Below are positions 16,980 to 25,492 of a DNA stretch of 64,000 nt, in pieces. The notes beneath the pieces are model-generated. The model did no database searches. It was not told the DNA's origin and saw only the letters and a program-made list of their open reading frames with translations. This DNA is from Paenibacillus beijingensis (GTDB lineage: Bacteria > Bacillota > Bacilli > Paenibacillales > Paenibacillaceae). The position numbers and the translations under genes were made by a program. The first letter of the stretch is position 1, and each line of letters starts with the position of its first letter. The DNA lies in NCBI RefSeq assembly GCF_000961095.1, contig NZ_CP011058.1:2628501-2692500 (forward strand), given 5' to 3'.

Positions 16980-17878
16980 GCATTCGTCTCCTTTCTGCCG
17001 GAATTGCTCTTCGTCAGTTGGACGACCAACTGCTGCAGCGTGACCGGGACCAGGTTCAAACCGAGCTTTTCCGCCTGCTGCCGAACCGTACCATCCAGGA
17101 CGCCCATAAACGTCGCCGTAACGAGCGGACCGAATGTGCTCTGGTCGAGCGCGGTCCTGCCGGCCGCAAACGTCTCGACCGATGCCGCCGTACCGGCGAT
17201 GCTGTACGCCCGGCCGCGCAGCGCTTCGGCTTCTTCGTCGATCATGATACGGCCGTTGTCGATGACGATGATGTGTTCGAGAATGCGGCTTACCTCGTCG
17301 ATCAGATGGGTGGATAGAACGACCGTCCGCGGATGCTCCGCATAATCCTCGATCATACGGTCATAAAACAAGCTTCGCGCCACCGCGTCGAGGCCGAGGT
17401 AGGGCTCGTCGAAGATCGTCAGCGGCGCCCGGCTGGCCAATCCGACGATGATGCCGACGGAGGACAGCATTCCGCGGGAGAGCTGCTTCATCCGCCGTTT
17501 CAGCGGGAGCCGGAAATCTTCCAGCAGTGCACCGGCGTACTCCCGGTCCCAGTTCGGGAAGAACGTCTCCGCCATTGCCAGCACGTCGACAATGCGGAAG
17601 GTGTCGGGATATTTCTGGCTTTCCTTAATAAAACAAATCTGTTCGAGCACCCGATTGTTCTCGTAAGGCGCTTCCCCGAACACCTTCACCTTCCCTTCCG
17701 AGGCGAACAGCTGCGCCGTAATAATATGCATGATTGTCGTTTTTCCAGCGCCGTTCCGGCCGAGCAGTCCGTAAATTTTGTCCGCTTCGATGTTGAAGCT
17801 GACATCGTCGAGCGCTTTGACGCTGCCGTACATTTTGGTCAGCCTGCTCACTTCAACCGCGTTCCCCATCTCCCTCAT
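16976..17878 (-). CDS. ABC transporter ATP-binding protein (YtrB-like)
   Basis: A 300-residue ATPase. Walker A GLLGRNGAGKTT, a signature region degenerate as LSRGM, Walker B LTIFDEPYLGLDA and switch His in VVLSTHLIDEVSR are visible, typical of ABC-2 exporters controlled by GntR regulators. Coupled at both ends by 4-base overlaps: upstream to the GntR gene, downstream to the membrane subunit. The degenerate signature motif is common in this subgroup. It likely powers export or self-protection from an antimicrobial. Confidence 0.9.
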   Translation of the reverse strand: MREMGNAVEVSRLTKMYGSVKALDDVSFNIEADKIYGLLGRNGAGKTTIMHIITAQLFASEGKVKVFGEAPYENNRVLEQICFIKESQKYPDTFRIVDVLAMAETFFPNWDREYAGALLEDFRLPLKRRMKQLSRGMLSSVGIIVGLASRAPLTIFDEPYLGLDAVARSLFYDRMIEDYAEHPRTVVLSTHLIDEVSRILEHIIVIDNGRIMIDEEAEALRGRAYSIAGTAASVETFAAGRTALDQSTFGPLVTATFMGVLDGTVRQQAEKLGLNLVPVTLQQLVVQLTKSNSGRKETNA

Positions 17879-18237
17879 CCTTTCCTTCGGATCATGTCCA
17901 TCAATTGTTCCGCCGTAATGCCCAGCTTCTCCGCTTCCCGGATCATCGTCACGACATACTGCTCGTAAAACTGCTCTTTCCGTTTCTCCATCAGCTTCGC
18001 TCGCGCCCCTTCCGCCACAAACATCCCAACTCCCCGCTTCTTATACAAAATGCCTTGGTCAACGAGCAAATTTACGCCTTTCGCCGCCGTCGCCGGGTTG
18101 ATCTGGTAAAGGGATGCAAACTGATTTGTGGATGGAACCTGCGCTTCTTCCTGCAGTGCCCCTTCAATGATGCCGTCCTCGATTCGCTCCGCGATCTGTA
18201 CGAAAATCGGACGGCTTTCATCCATGTCAAACCCCAT
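17875..18237 (-). CDS. GntR family transcriptional regulator, YtrA subfamily
   Basis: A 120-residue repressor, short as usual for YtrA-type GntR proteins. The winged-helix domain covers residues about 8-75 (PIFVQIAERIEDGI, QVPSTNQFASLYQINPATAAKG) and a short helical C-terminal dimerisation tail follows. It is the first gene of a three-gene operon with the ABC subunits. A near-perfect palindrome at 18255-18278 just upstream is the obvious autoregulatory operator. Confidence 0.92.
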   Translation of the reverse strand: MGFDMDESRPIFVQIAERIEDGIIEGALQEEAQVPSTNQFASLYQINPATAAKGVNLLVDQGILYKKRGVGMFVAEGARAKLMEKRKEQFYEQYVVTMIREAEKLGITAEQLMDMIRRKG

Positions 18238-18254
18238 TTCTTCACCACCAAACT

Positions 18255-18304
18255 GGTTAATTACTCATGTAACTAACCATATAAGATAATGGAGCATCTG
18301 TCAA
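18255..18304 (-). promoter_or_regulatory. Promoter and GntR operator of the ytrA-like operon
   Basis: A minus-strand TTGACA (18304-18299) marks the -35 element, with an AT-rich -10 region near 18275-18285. GGTTAATTAC (18255-18264) and GTAACTAACC (18269-18278) form a palindrome with one mismatch and a four-base centre, placed over the transcription start region. This is a classic repressor site for the GntR protein encoded directly downstream. Confidence 0.75.
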
Positions 18305-18562
18305 CACCCGAACTGCAAAATGGGCGGTCAGCGTTCGGAGAACGGTCGCTGCACCGGACTCGGCTCGAAGGCGGCAGGAAGCAAGCTATTTGTACCGTAC
18401 GGGCGGACAGAGGAGGCGAATGGGTGAGGCGGACGTTTTTCCATTCATACGAATCCGGCAGCAGGAAGCGGCTCGGCGCTTTTTCGCGCCCGGTCTGCAC
18501 CGAAATGGCAGCCGCACGTACAATAACCTATAATCCGAGAATAGAAGAGCGGGGGAACAAAC

Positions 18563-19339
18563 GTGATTGTTATTTCGGGCAGTGATGGGCAGCAAATCGA
18601 TATGTTACAGCTGGCGCCATTCGAACGGGATATCCTGCAGCAAAAGGATCAAAGTCCGGTCGTTTACCGTTACAGTTCCGCTGATGCGCTGCGTTTTGAA
18701 TTGCAAACGAGAAGCCGGATCGTGGATGCGGCCAGAGCTTTAAACGCAAGCGGCGTACACTTCGCCACGTTTGACGAATCCCGCTGCAACGAGAGGTTTT
18801 GGACCCGTACGGCTAACGGGGGGTTCCGGTTGAGATACGGGGTGCTGCCATCGGACGGAATCTACGATATTTTTCGAAACGGGGATCTGTATGCGTTTGA
18901 ATGTGCGGCGGCAATCGTCATCGTCTTGTACAAGGCTGTGCTCGATATGATCGGCCCGGGACCGTTCAACGCTTATTTTGCAGATTTGCTCTTATACAAT
19001 TGGAATTACGACAGGGATCTGCACCTTACGACGACCTATAACATTAATGAGGCTTATCCGGGGGACATTCTGTATTTCAAAAATCCTGACTACGACCCTA
19101 AGACGCCGGAATGGCGGGGGGAGAATACGGTCCTGCTCGGCTACAATATGTATTACGGGCACGGCATAGGGATCCGAACGTCGATGGATATCATCGCCTC
19201 CCTGAACGCAAAGCGGAGGTTCGGCAGCATGACATCGGCGTATCTTACGGATCAGGTCGTCCATCCGGATTTTGAGCATTTGCGAAGGCTGCCGGGGCGA
19301 ATTATCGCCCGCGTCGGCAATAAGCGTTTCGTTTGCTGA
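18563..19339 (+). CDS. tgl: Protein-glutamine gamma-glutamyltransferase (spore coat transglutaminase)
   Basis: A 258-residue protein matching Bacillus Tgl along its length, with a GTG start behind GGGGG. YAFECAAAIVIV contains the catalytic Cys (about residue 116), and GDILYFKNPDYDPKTPEWRGEN and GHGIGI follow as in Tgl; His and Glu of the active site lie in this part. The enzyme cross-links spore coat proteins in the mother cell at the end of sporulation. It is monocistronic and supports the view that the host is a spore-former. A TATAAT-like element occurs at 18529 but the sigma factor cannot be assigned. Confidence 0.95.
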   Translation: MIVISGSDGQQIDMLQLAPFERDILQQKDQSPVVYRYSSADALRFELQTRSRIVDAARALNASGVHFATFDESRCNERFWTRTANGGFRLRYGVLPSDGIYDIFRNGDLYAFECAAAIVIVLYKAVLDMIGPGPFNAYFADLLLYNWNYDRDLHLTTTYNINEAYPGDILYFKNPDYDPKTPEWRGENTVLLGYNMYYGHGIGIRTSMDIIASLNAKRRFGSMTSAYLTDQVVHPDFEHLRRLPGRIIARVGNKRFVC

Positions 19340-19531
19340 AATGCAGCAGGAGGTTTCTGTTTCGCGGCCAGGTCTGCTTGGGAGAATCCGCACATTTCGC
19401 ACCGCGCGAGCTCTCAGCGCGCCGCGCGGTGAAGCGTCTCATGACGGTGCTTCCAAACCTTTTCATTGTCCGTCGGCCGCAACTGCTGACCTTCCTCTGT
19501 GATGCAAATTACCGGGTTTTGTAAATTACCG

Positions 19532-19599
19532 TTGATAAATGAGAAATGATCCTTTATAATCATCCTGTATACAAGTTAGAATACAAGTTGCTTGTATTC
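19532..19599 (+). promoter_or_regulatory. Promoter and palindromic operator of the FCD-GntR gene
   Basis: TTGATA (19532-19537) and TATAAT (19555-19560) are separated by exactly 17 bases. About 20 bases downstream, GAATACAAG (19579-19587) and CTTGTATTC (19591-19599) form a perfect inverted repeat with a 3-base centre, and a further half-site, TATACAAG, precedes it. The position suits a roadblock-type autorepressor. Confidence 0.8.
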
Positions 19600-19632
19600 A
19601 AGTTGGGATTCAATTTAAAGGTGTGAATATCG

Positions 19633-20259
19633 ATGATTCAAGAAAAAGGAAAGATGTTGCTTAAAGATCAAGCCTACCAAAAAATAAAAGAAAAGATGAT
19701 CGGGGGCGAGGAGGAGTATACCTCCGAAAACAATCTCGTGCTCGAGATGGGTATGAGCCGTACTCCAATCCGGGAGGCGTTAAATCGCCTTCAGCACGAA
19801 GGTTTTCTTAAGATCCTGCCCAACCGGGGCATCGTGTTTACCGAGCTTTTGACGGAGGAACGGAACGAACTGGTCGATATGAGGGTCGCCGTTGAAACGT
19901 ATTCGCTGCGGCAAGCCGCAGATCGGATTAAAGAAGACGACATTAAGGAGCTGTCCCGCATCATTGAGCTGCAGGAAGAGGCTTACCGGGCGGGGGATTT
20001 TGCCTCTCTGCTGGAGAATGATGCGTTGTTCCATCATTACTTGCTGGAAATCGTCGGGAACGGACAGTTCATCAAGATGTATCGGCAGGTAAGGGAGCGT
20101 CAGTTCACTGTACGGGCCGGTAAATGGCTCAAACATCAACCGGACGTGCTCCAGATTTTTATTGAAGAACACCGAACCATTTTGAACGCCATCGTCCAAA
20201 AAGATATACCGGCTGCCATTCAATATCTGACTGAGCATTTGGAGAAGGGGAAGCTTTAA
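19633..20259 (+). CDS. GntR family transcriptional regulator, FCD (FadR) subfamily
   Basis: A 208-residue regulator. The N-terminal winged helix (KDQAYQKIKEKMI ... MGMSRTPIREALNRLQHEGFLKILPNRGIVF) is followed by an FCD ligand domain whose metal-binding residues may include the Asp in NDALFHHYLLE and the His in EEHRTILNAI. Such proteins sense carboxylic acids. The next gene starts 3 bases after the stop, so the regulator is probably co-transcribed with the AbrB-type membrane protein. The palindrome at 19579 is its likely operator. Confidence 0.92.
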   Translation: MIQEKGKMLLKDQAYQKIKEKMIGGEEEYTSENNLVLEMGMSRTPIREALNRLQHEGFLKILPNRGIVFTELLTEERNELVDMRVAVETYSLRQAADRIKEDDIKELSRIIELQEEAYRAGDFASLLENDALFHHYLLEIVGNGQFIKMYRQVRERQFTVRAGKWLKHQPDVLQIFIEEHRTILNAIVQKDIPAAIQYLTEHLEKGKL

Positions 20260-20262
20260 CGC

Positions 20263-21402
20263 GTGAAACGGAAAAAACGGCGATTTACATTCGATTCTGC
20301 ACACCGGTTGCTCGAAACGATCCTCGTCGGTTCGGCAGGCGGGACACTGTTCATGCTGCTCCATTTGCCGATCAGCTGGATGCTCGGGCCGTTAACCGCA
20401 GTTGTGTGCTGGAAGGCTGTCACTGGCCGCAAGCTGCACTGGCCGGTCGGCTTGCGCAACTCCGGACAATTGCTGCTCTCCTACAGCATGGGGCTGTCAT
20501 TTACGATTGAAAGTGCGCGGCAAATCGCCGGACAACTTCCCGTCATGTTAGGCTCCACCATAATGATGGTTGGACTCAGCTTAGGTGTTGCATACCTGAT
20601 TGCCGCACGGACTGGAATCGGCTCGATGAGCAGCATGATGGGCAGTATTCCCGGCGGGTTGTCGCAAATGGTTCCGCTCAGCCAAGAGATTCAGGGCGCC
20701 GAACCTGCCATCGTTACGTTCATGCAGACGATCCGGATGCTGACGGTGATCATAACCGTTCCTTTTCTTGCGATACACGGTCTGGCCGGCGCTGAGCAGA
20801 TCCATGGCGTGCAAAATGGGCCGTTTGCGGGGGATTTATCGGACAAGCAGGTGAGCGGGGCTTCATGGGCCGTTATCGTGCTGCTACCGATTGCCGGCAT
20901 GGCTGCGGCGAGACTCAAAATTCCGACGCCGTGGATTTTGGGGCCGCTTCTCGTTTCCGCCGTCTTCACTGCGGCGGGGTGGCCGATGCCGCACCTGCCC
21001 AAACCGTTTATTATTTTCGCGCAGCTGTGTATTGGCATTTATTTGGGCCTCGGCATCAAGCTGGACACGATCGGCGCTTTGAGGCGACTTTTGCCGTACT
21101 CGCTCGCAGGCGCTTGCATCATTGTAACGTTTTCGCTTGCATTATCCTATCTGCTAAGCCTCGTCTATCCGATGAGTCTGGTGACGGCATTTTTAAGCAC
21201 CGCTCCCGGCGGCCTTGCAGAAATGGGCGTAACGGCAATTACGGTCCATGCCGACGTTTCGATCGTCAGTTCGTATCAATTGTTCCGTCTTCTGTTCATT
21301 TTGCTCATCGTGCCTTACATGCTTAAATGGTGGGCATGGCGAACGGGCAAAAATCGGAATCCCCAGCGTAACCGGGACGTAACCACCAATCGAATCGCAT
21401 AA
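20263..21402 (+). CDS. AbrB family membrane protein (former 'ammonia monooxygenase' family)
   Basis: A 379-residue polytopic membrane protein with roughly ten hydrophobic segments in two similar halves, each with a signature such as GSMSSMMGSIPGGLSQM and STAPGGLAEMGVTA. This matches the AbrB duplication family (unrelated to the DNA-binding AbrB), whose members are putative transporters. It has a GTG start 3 bases after the FCD regulator, so the regulator presumably senses its substrate. Function is otherwise unknown. A terminator follows at 21421. Confidence 0.88.
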   Translation: MKRKKRRFTFDSAHRLLETILVGSAGGTLFMLLHLPISWMLGPLTAVVCWKAVTGRKLHWPVGLRNSGQLLLSYSMGLSFTIESARQIAGQLPVMLGSTIMMVGLSLGVAYLIAARTGIGSMSSMMGSIPGGLSQMVPLSQEIQGAEPAIVTFMQTIRMLTVIITVPFLAIHGLAGAEQIHGVQNGPFAGDLSDKQVSGASWAVIVLLPIAGMAAARLKIPTPWILGPLLVSAVFTAAGWPMPHLPKPFIIFAQLCIGIYLGLGIKLDTIGALRRLLPYSLAGACIIVTFSLALSYLLSLVYPMSLVTAFLSTAPGGLAEMGVTAITVHADVSIVSSYQLFRLLFILLIVPYMLKWWAWRTGKNRNPQRNRDVTTNRIA

Positions 21403-21420
21403 TGACTCGCTTTTAAAGAG

Positions 21421-21460
21421 AGAAGAGGCCGCCCCGTTCAATTCGGGACTGCCTCTTCTT
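21421..21460. terminator. Rho-independent terminator
   Basis: AGAAGAGGC and GCCTCTTCTT form the stem after the AbrB-type gene; the T tract is short. It could act in both directions. Confidence 0.7.
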
Positions 21461-21465
21461 TGTTC

Positions 21466-21510
21466 AAAGATAAGAAAGTATAAGTTTCACGCTTATACTT
21501 TCTTATCTTT
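21466..21510. repeat. Perfect 19-bp inverted repeat
   Basis: AAAGATAAGAAAGTATAAG at 21466-21484 and its exact complement at 21492-21510 flank a 7-base loop. It is AT-rich and lies between the convergent AbrB-type and cysK genes, immediately after another hairpin. It may be a bidirectional terminator, but perfect pairing over 19 bases is longer than needed. Confidence 0.8.
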
Positions 21511-21620
21511 CACCGCGAAACGTATGGCTGCCCGTTAAGACGGCGGCAGCCGTTTCTCCTTGCACGATTCGAAACCCGGGCAAGGACGCAGCCATCCTGC
21601 CGCAGCAGGTCCGGCGCAGC

Positions 21621-22556
21621 TTACTCGGCCGGAAACAGCTCCGTGGACAAATATCTTTCCCCGGTGTCCGGCAGCAGCACGACAATCGTTTTGCCTTCGT
21701 TTTCGGGACGCTTGGCAATTTGAAGCGCCGCATACGCCGCCGCCCCGGACGAAATGCCGACAATGAGACCTTCGGAGCTCGCAAGCGAGCGGGCCGTTGC
21801 GAATGCATCGTCGTCCTTGACGGTTACAATCTCGTCGACGACGGAGCGGTTGAAGTTATCGGGCACGAATCCGGGACCGATGCCCTGAATTTTATGCGGG
21901 CTTTTGGTGCCGCCGGAAAGGACGGGAGAGTTTGCCGGCTCGACGGCAATGATTTGCACCGAGCTTTTTTTGCTTTTCAGCACTTCGCCCACACCGCTGA
22001 TCGTGCCGCCGGTGCCGACGCCGCCGACAAAAATATCGACCGCTCCGTCGGTATCCCGCCAAATTTCTTCCGCGGTCGTTTTTTTATGAATATCCGGGTT
22101 GGCCGGGTTTTTGAATTGCTGCGGTACGAAGGAGTTCGGCGTGTTCGCTGCAAGCTCCTCGGCTCTCTTGATCGCGCCGGGCATTCCTTCGGCAGCCGGG
22201 GTCAGCACCAGATTCGCTCCCAGAGCGGTCATCAATTTTCTCCGTTCAATACTGAAGCTCTCCGGCAGCAGAATCGTCAGCTTATAACCGAGCGCCGCGG
22301 CTGCAAAGGCGAGCGCGATGCCCGTATTGCCGCTCGTAGGCTCAATAATCGTCGAATCTTTATTGATGAGCCCCTTTTCTTCCGCATCTTTAATAAGCGC
22401 AAAACCGATTCTGTCTTTTACGCTTCCGGCAGGGTTGAAGTACTCCAGCTTGGCGATGATCTTCGTTCCCGCGTCGTTTTGTCTGTTGAAGTTGACAAGC
22501 TCGAGCAAAGGGGTGTTGCCGATTAACTGCGTAAGGTTGGTTGCAATGTTAGCCAT
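21621..22556 (-). CDS. cysK: Cysteine synthase A (O-acetylserine sulfhydrylase)
   Basis: A 311-residue PLP enzyme with GGAGGAGA before ATG. The PLP-lysine motif NPAGSVKDRIG is near residue 43, the substrate loop PTSGNTGIA near 70, and GGVGTGGTISGVG binds the cofactor phosphate. SSGAAAYAA is near the C-terminus. It makes cysteine from O-acetylserine and sulfide in the cytosol. Length is typical. It is monocistronic; the AT-rich region upstream (22560-22680) could hold a CymR-type control site but I cannot identify one. Confidence 0.96.
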   Translation of the reverse strand: MANIATNLTQLIGNTPLLELVNFNRQNDAGTKIIAKLEYFNPAGSVKDRIGFALIKDAEEKGLINKDSTIIEPTSGNTGIALAFAAAALGYKLTILLPESFSIERRKLMTALGANLVLTPAAEGMPGAIKRAEELAANTPNSFVPQQFKNPANPDIHKKTTAEEIWRDTDGAVDIFVGGVGTGGTISGVGEVLKSKKSSVQIIAVEPANSPVLSGGTKSPHKIQGIGPGFVPDNFNRSVVDEIVTVKDDDAFATARSLASSEGLIVGISSGAAAYAALQIAKRPENEGKTIVVLLPDTGERYLSTELFPAE

Positions 22557-22805
22557 TTTCTCTCCTCCATCTGAATTAATTCCGATATTCTTTGTCGGGT
22601 ATCTAAACCTTACACCTTTTTGGGATAAAATTCAAGACCGAATTTTTCAAGGGCGCTTCATTGTTAATTATTCGAAAAATACGAATATATGTTTGTATTT
22701 TTGCCTAATCTCGGTTATTCTAATCGTACAACCAGAGAAGATGCCGCTTGCTTTGGGAAGCGATAATAACAAGTTAAACCAATTTGAATCGGGAGGATGT
22801 TAGCT

Positions 22806-23153
22806 ATGCCGAATCCAGTTGTCCACTTTGAGATTATCGGGAAAAATGGCGCTGAGCTGCAAAATTATTACAAGGATTTGTTCGAATGGGAAATCGACAC
22901 GAACAACCCGATGAATTACGGCTTGGTCGATACGAAGAGCGGCGGCATTAACGGCGGAATCGGCGGCTCGGAACACGGGGCTTATGTTGCGGTTTATGTC
23001 GAAGTTCCCGATCTGCAGGCGACTTTGGACAAGGCGGTTCAATTGGGCGGCAAAATTTTGATGCCTCCGACGGAAGTTACGGATACGGTGACAATCGCCA
23101 TGTTCAGCGATCCGGAAAACAACGTGGTCGGTCTGCTAAAAGGCAACGGATAG
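22806..23153 (+). CDS. VOC family protein (glyoxalase/dioxygenase-like)
   Basis: A 115-residue protein starting at ATG 22806 with GGGAGG 9 bases upstream. It shows the VOC pattern: VVHFEIIGKNGAELQNYYKDLFEW at the N-terminus, VYVEVPDLQATLDKAVQLGGKI in the middle and MFSDPENNVVGLLKG at the end. One VOC half-pair is present, so it should dimerise. Metal ligands are not complete by eye, so enzyme or binding roles (such as thiol or antibiotic protection) are both open. Confidence 0.88.
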   Translation: MPNPVVHFEIIGKNGAELQNYYKDLFEWEIDTNNPMNYGLVDTKSGGINGGIGGSEHGAYVAVYVEVPDLQATLDKAVQLGGKILMPPTEVTDTVTIAMFSDPENNVVGLLKGNG

Positions 23154-23189
23154 TCGTTTGAACGGAATGCGGAAGAAACGTCCGTGAAT

Positions 23190-23275
23190 TAAACTTACCC
23201 CTGTCCGGCCGACACTTTAAGACGGACATGATGCGGCCTTAGTTCGGTACTCAACCGGGCTGAGGCTGTTTTGTT
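23190..23275 (-). mobile_element. Terminal remnant of an IS3-family transposase gene
   Basis: On the minus strand, from about 23264 to the stop at 23218-23220, the frame reads LSPVEYRTKAASCPS, the usual C-terminal end of IS3-family OrfB. It is followed by a GTGTCGGCCGGACAGGGG-type terminus characteristic of an element end. The rest of the element is missing. It is a degraded relic between the VOC and pterin dehydratase genes. Confidence 0.6.
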
Positions 23276-23335
23276 TTGCTCGACATTTTCTTTGCCGGAT
23301 AATAGATTTATATAAATAGATGGGAGGGAATCGGA

Positions 23336-23677
23336 ATGAACCGGGAAGCATTATTGAGTAATGCCGAGCTGGAAGAGGAGCTGAAGAGCTTACAGGGATG
23401 GAAGGTGGAAGAGGGGAAGAGAATCGTCAAATCGTATCTGTTTCCGACGTTTCCGGACGCTGTCGCCTTCGTGAACCGGGTGGCGGAAACGGCGGAGGCG
23501 ATGAACCATCATCCGTTCATCTCCATCGACTACCGGCGGGTCACACTTCGGCTGACGACATGGAATTCGGGCGGGCTGACGCAGCTGGACATCGATTCGG
23601 CCAAAGCTTACGATGGGTGGAGCATAAATGAGAAAGAGAATGTGAATGAGAATGAGAAAGTGAAAGAGAATGAGTAA
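23336..23677 (+). CDS. Pterin-4a-carbinolamine dehydratase (4a-hydroxytetrahydrobiopterin dehydratase)
   Basis: A 113-residue protein with GGGAGGG upstream. The active-site segment AEAMNHHPFISIDYRRVTLRLTTWNSGGLT contains the His-His-Pro motif. The enzyme recycles oxidised pterin cofactor by dehydration. The last 15 residues (ENVNENEKVKENE type) are a low-complexity acidic tail encoded by repeats of gagaatg/gaaagtg, absent from typical family members and probably a slippage product. No phenylalanine hydroxylase gene is nearby, so its role here may lie in other pterin or molybdopterin chemistry. Confidence 0.9.
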   Translation: MNREALLSNAELEEELKSLQGWKVEEGKRIVKSYLFPTFPDAVAFVNRVAETAEAMNHHPFISIDYRRVTLRLTTWNSGGLTQLDIDSAKAYDGWSINEKENVNENEKVKENE

Positions 23678-23703
23678 CAGAACAAATAAGGAGTGTTTTG
23701 AAC

Positions 23704-25427
23704 TTGTCTTTGATTCGCCGGTTTTTAGTCTATTATGGTCCTTATAAACGTTTGTTTCTGCTGGACTTCAGCTGCGCGGTCGCGGCGGCGCTGCTAGAGC
23801 TCGGCTTCCCGATCGGGGTTCAGTGGACGATCGACCAGCTGCTTCCTTCGCGGGACTGGTCGCTGATCGCCTGGGTATGCGCCGGTCTGTTCGCGTTATA
23901 CCTGCTCAGCATGGGCTTGCAGTTCGTCGTCAACTATTGGGGCCATATGCTGGGGATCAACATCGAGACGAACATGCGCAAGCAGCTGTTCAACCATCTG
24001 CAGAAGCTGTCGTTCCGTTTTTTCGACAATACGAAAACCGGACAAATCATGTCGCGGATGACAAGCGACTTGTTCGACCTCGGAGAAATGGCGCACCACG
24101 GTCCCGAGGATTTCTTCATTGCGATCATGACGCTGGCCGGCGCCTTCGGCATCATGTTGATGGTGAATTGGGAGCTCGCCTGCATCACGTTTGTCGTCGT
24201 GCCGATCCTGGCATGGCTGATCGTTTATTTCAATAAAAAGTTGAATGCCGCGGCCTTTACCATGTTCGAAAAAATCGCGGACGTGAACGCGCGGGTCGAA
24301 GACAGCATCTCCGGCATCCGCGTCGTGAAATCGTTCGGCAACGAATCGTTCGAGATGCAGCGCTTCGAAACGAACAATGAGGCGTTCCGCCTGGCCAAGC
24401 TGAAATCGTATCTGAATATCTCGTTCAGCGGTTCCGGCATCTACATGCTGACGCGGCTCATTACGCTGACCGTGCTCGTGTTCGGCGCATGGTTCGCTTA
24501 CACGGGCCGATTGAGCTATGGAGAGCTGGTCGGATTTCTGCTGTACGTGAACATTTTTCTGCGGCCGATCGAGAAAATCAACGCGCTGCTCGAGCTGTAT
24601 CCGAAAGGGATGGCCGGGTTCAGGCGGTTTTGCGAGCTGATGGATACCGAGCCCGACGTGAAGGACGAGCCGGACGCCATCGAGGTTAAGCGCCTTCGGG
24701 GAGACATCGAGTTTCAAAATGTCGCGTTCGGGTACGAAAATCATTCGCGCGTCCTGCAAAACATCAACCTTCGCATTCGGGCGGGGGAGACGATCGCGCT
24801 CGTCGGTCCGTCCGGTGCCGGCAAGTCGACACTGTGCAGCCTGATCCCGCGGTTCTACGAGATCGACAGCGGCCGGATTTCCATCGACGGCATCGACATC
24901 CGCCGGATGAAGCAGTCGTCCCTCCGCAGCCAGATCGGGGTCGTGCAGCAGGATGTGTTTCTGTTCAACGGAACGATCCGCGAAAATATCGCCTATGGAC
25001 GGCTCGGGGCAACACAAGCGGAAATTATGGACGCGGCGCGCCAAGCTTCCTTGGACGGGCTGATCGCATCCTTGCCTGACGGCCTCGATACGTTCATCGG
25101 GGAACGGGGCCTTAAGCTGTCGGGGGGCAGCGGCAGCGGCTTTCGATTGCACGGATTTTCCTTAAAAATCCGCCGATTCTTATTTTGGACGAAGCGACGT
25201 CGGCCCTCGACACCGAGACGGAATCGATGATTCAGCAGGCGCTCGAGCGGCTGTCGCACAACCGTACAACACTGATCATCGCCCATCGTCTCGCGACGAT
25301 CCGCCATGCGGACCGCATCCTCGTCGTGACCGAAGACGGCATCGCGGAAGAAGGCCGCCACGATGAGCTGCTGGCGGCGGGCGGAGTCTACGCACGCCTG
25401 AGCGCGGCCCAGGTGGGCGCCCATTAG
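23704..25427 (+). pseudogene. ABC exporter (MsbA/ABCB type), frameshifted in the signature motif
   Basis: A fused transmembrane and ATPase half-transporter, about 575 residues when restored. The TTG at 23704 sits 10 bases after AAGGAG; a TTG at 23698 is the alternative. Residues 1-300 form six membrane helices; Walker A is GPSGAGKST near 368. At 25122-25127 a run of six G should be seven: in frame the signature reads LSGGSGSG and drifts, while one added base restores LSGGQRQR, then Walker B ILILDEATSALD and the switch His (AHRLAT) up to 25427. Everything else is intact, so this is either a very recent mutation or a homopolymer sequencing error. Confidence 0.88.
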
Positions 25428-25432
25428 TAAGG

Positions 25433-25468
25433 AGAGCCTGTTCCGGAAAACCGGAACAGGCTCTTTTT
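25433..25468. terminator. Rho-independent terminator
   Basis: AGAGCCTGTTCCGG and CCGGAACAGGCTCT pair perfectly over 14 bases with an AAAA loop, followed by T. It lies between the convergent ABC exporter and imine-reductase-like genes. Confidence 0.93.
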
Positions 25469-25492
25469 ACATTAAAGAATTCATAACTTGTA

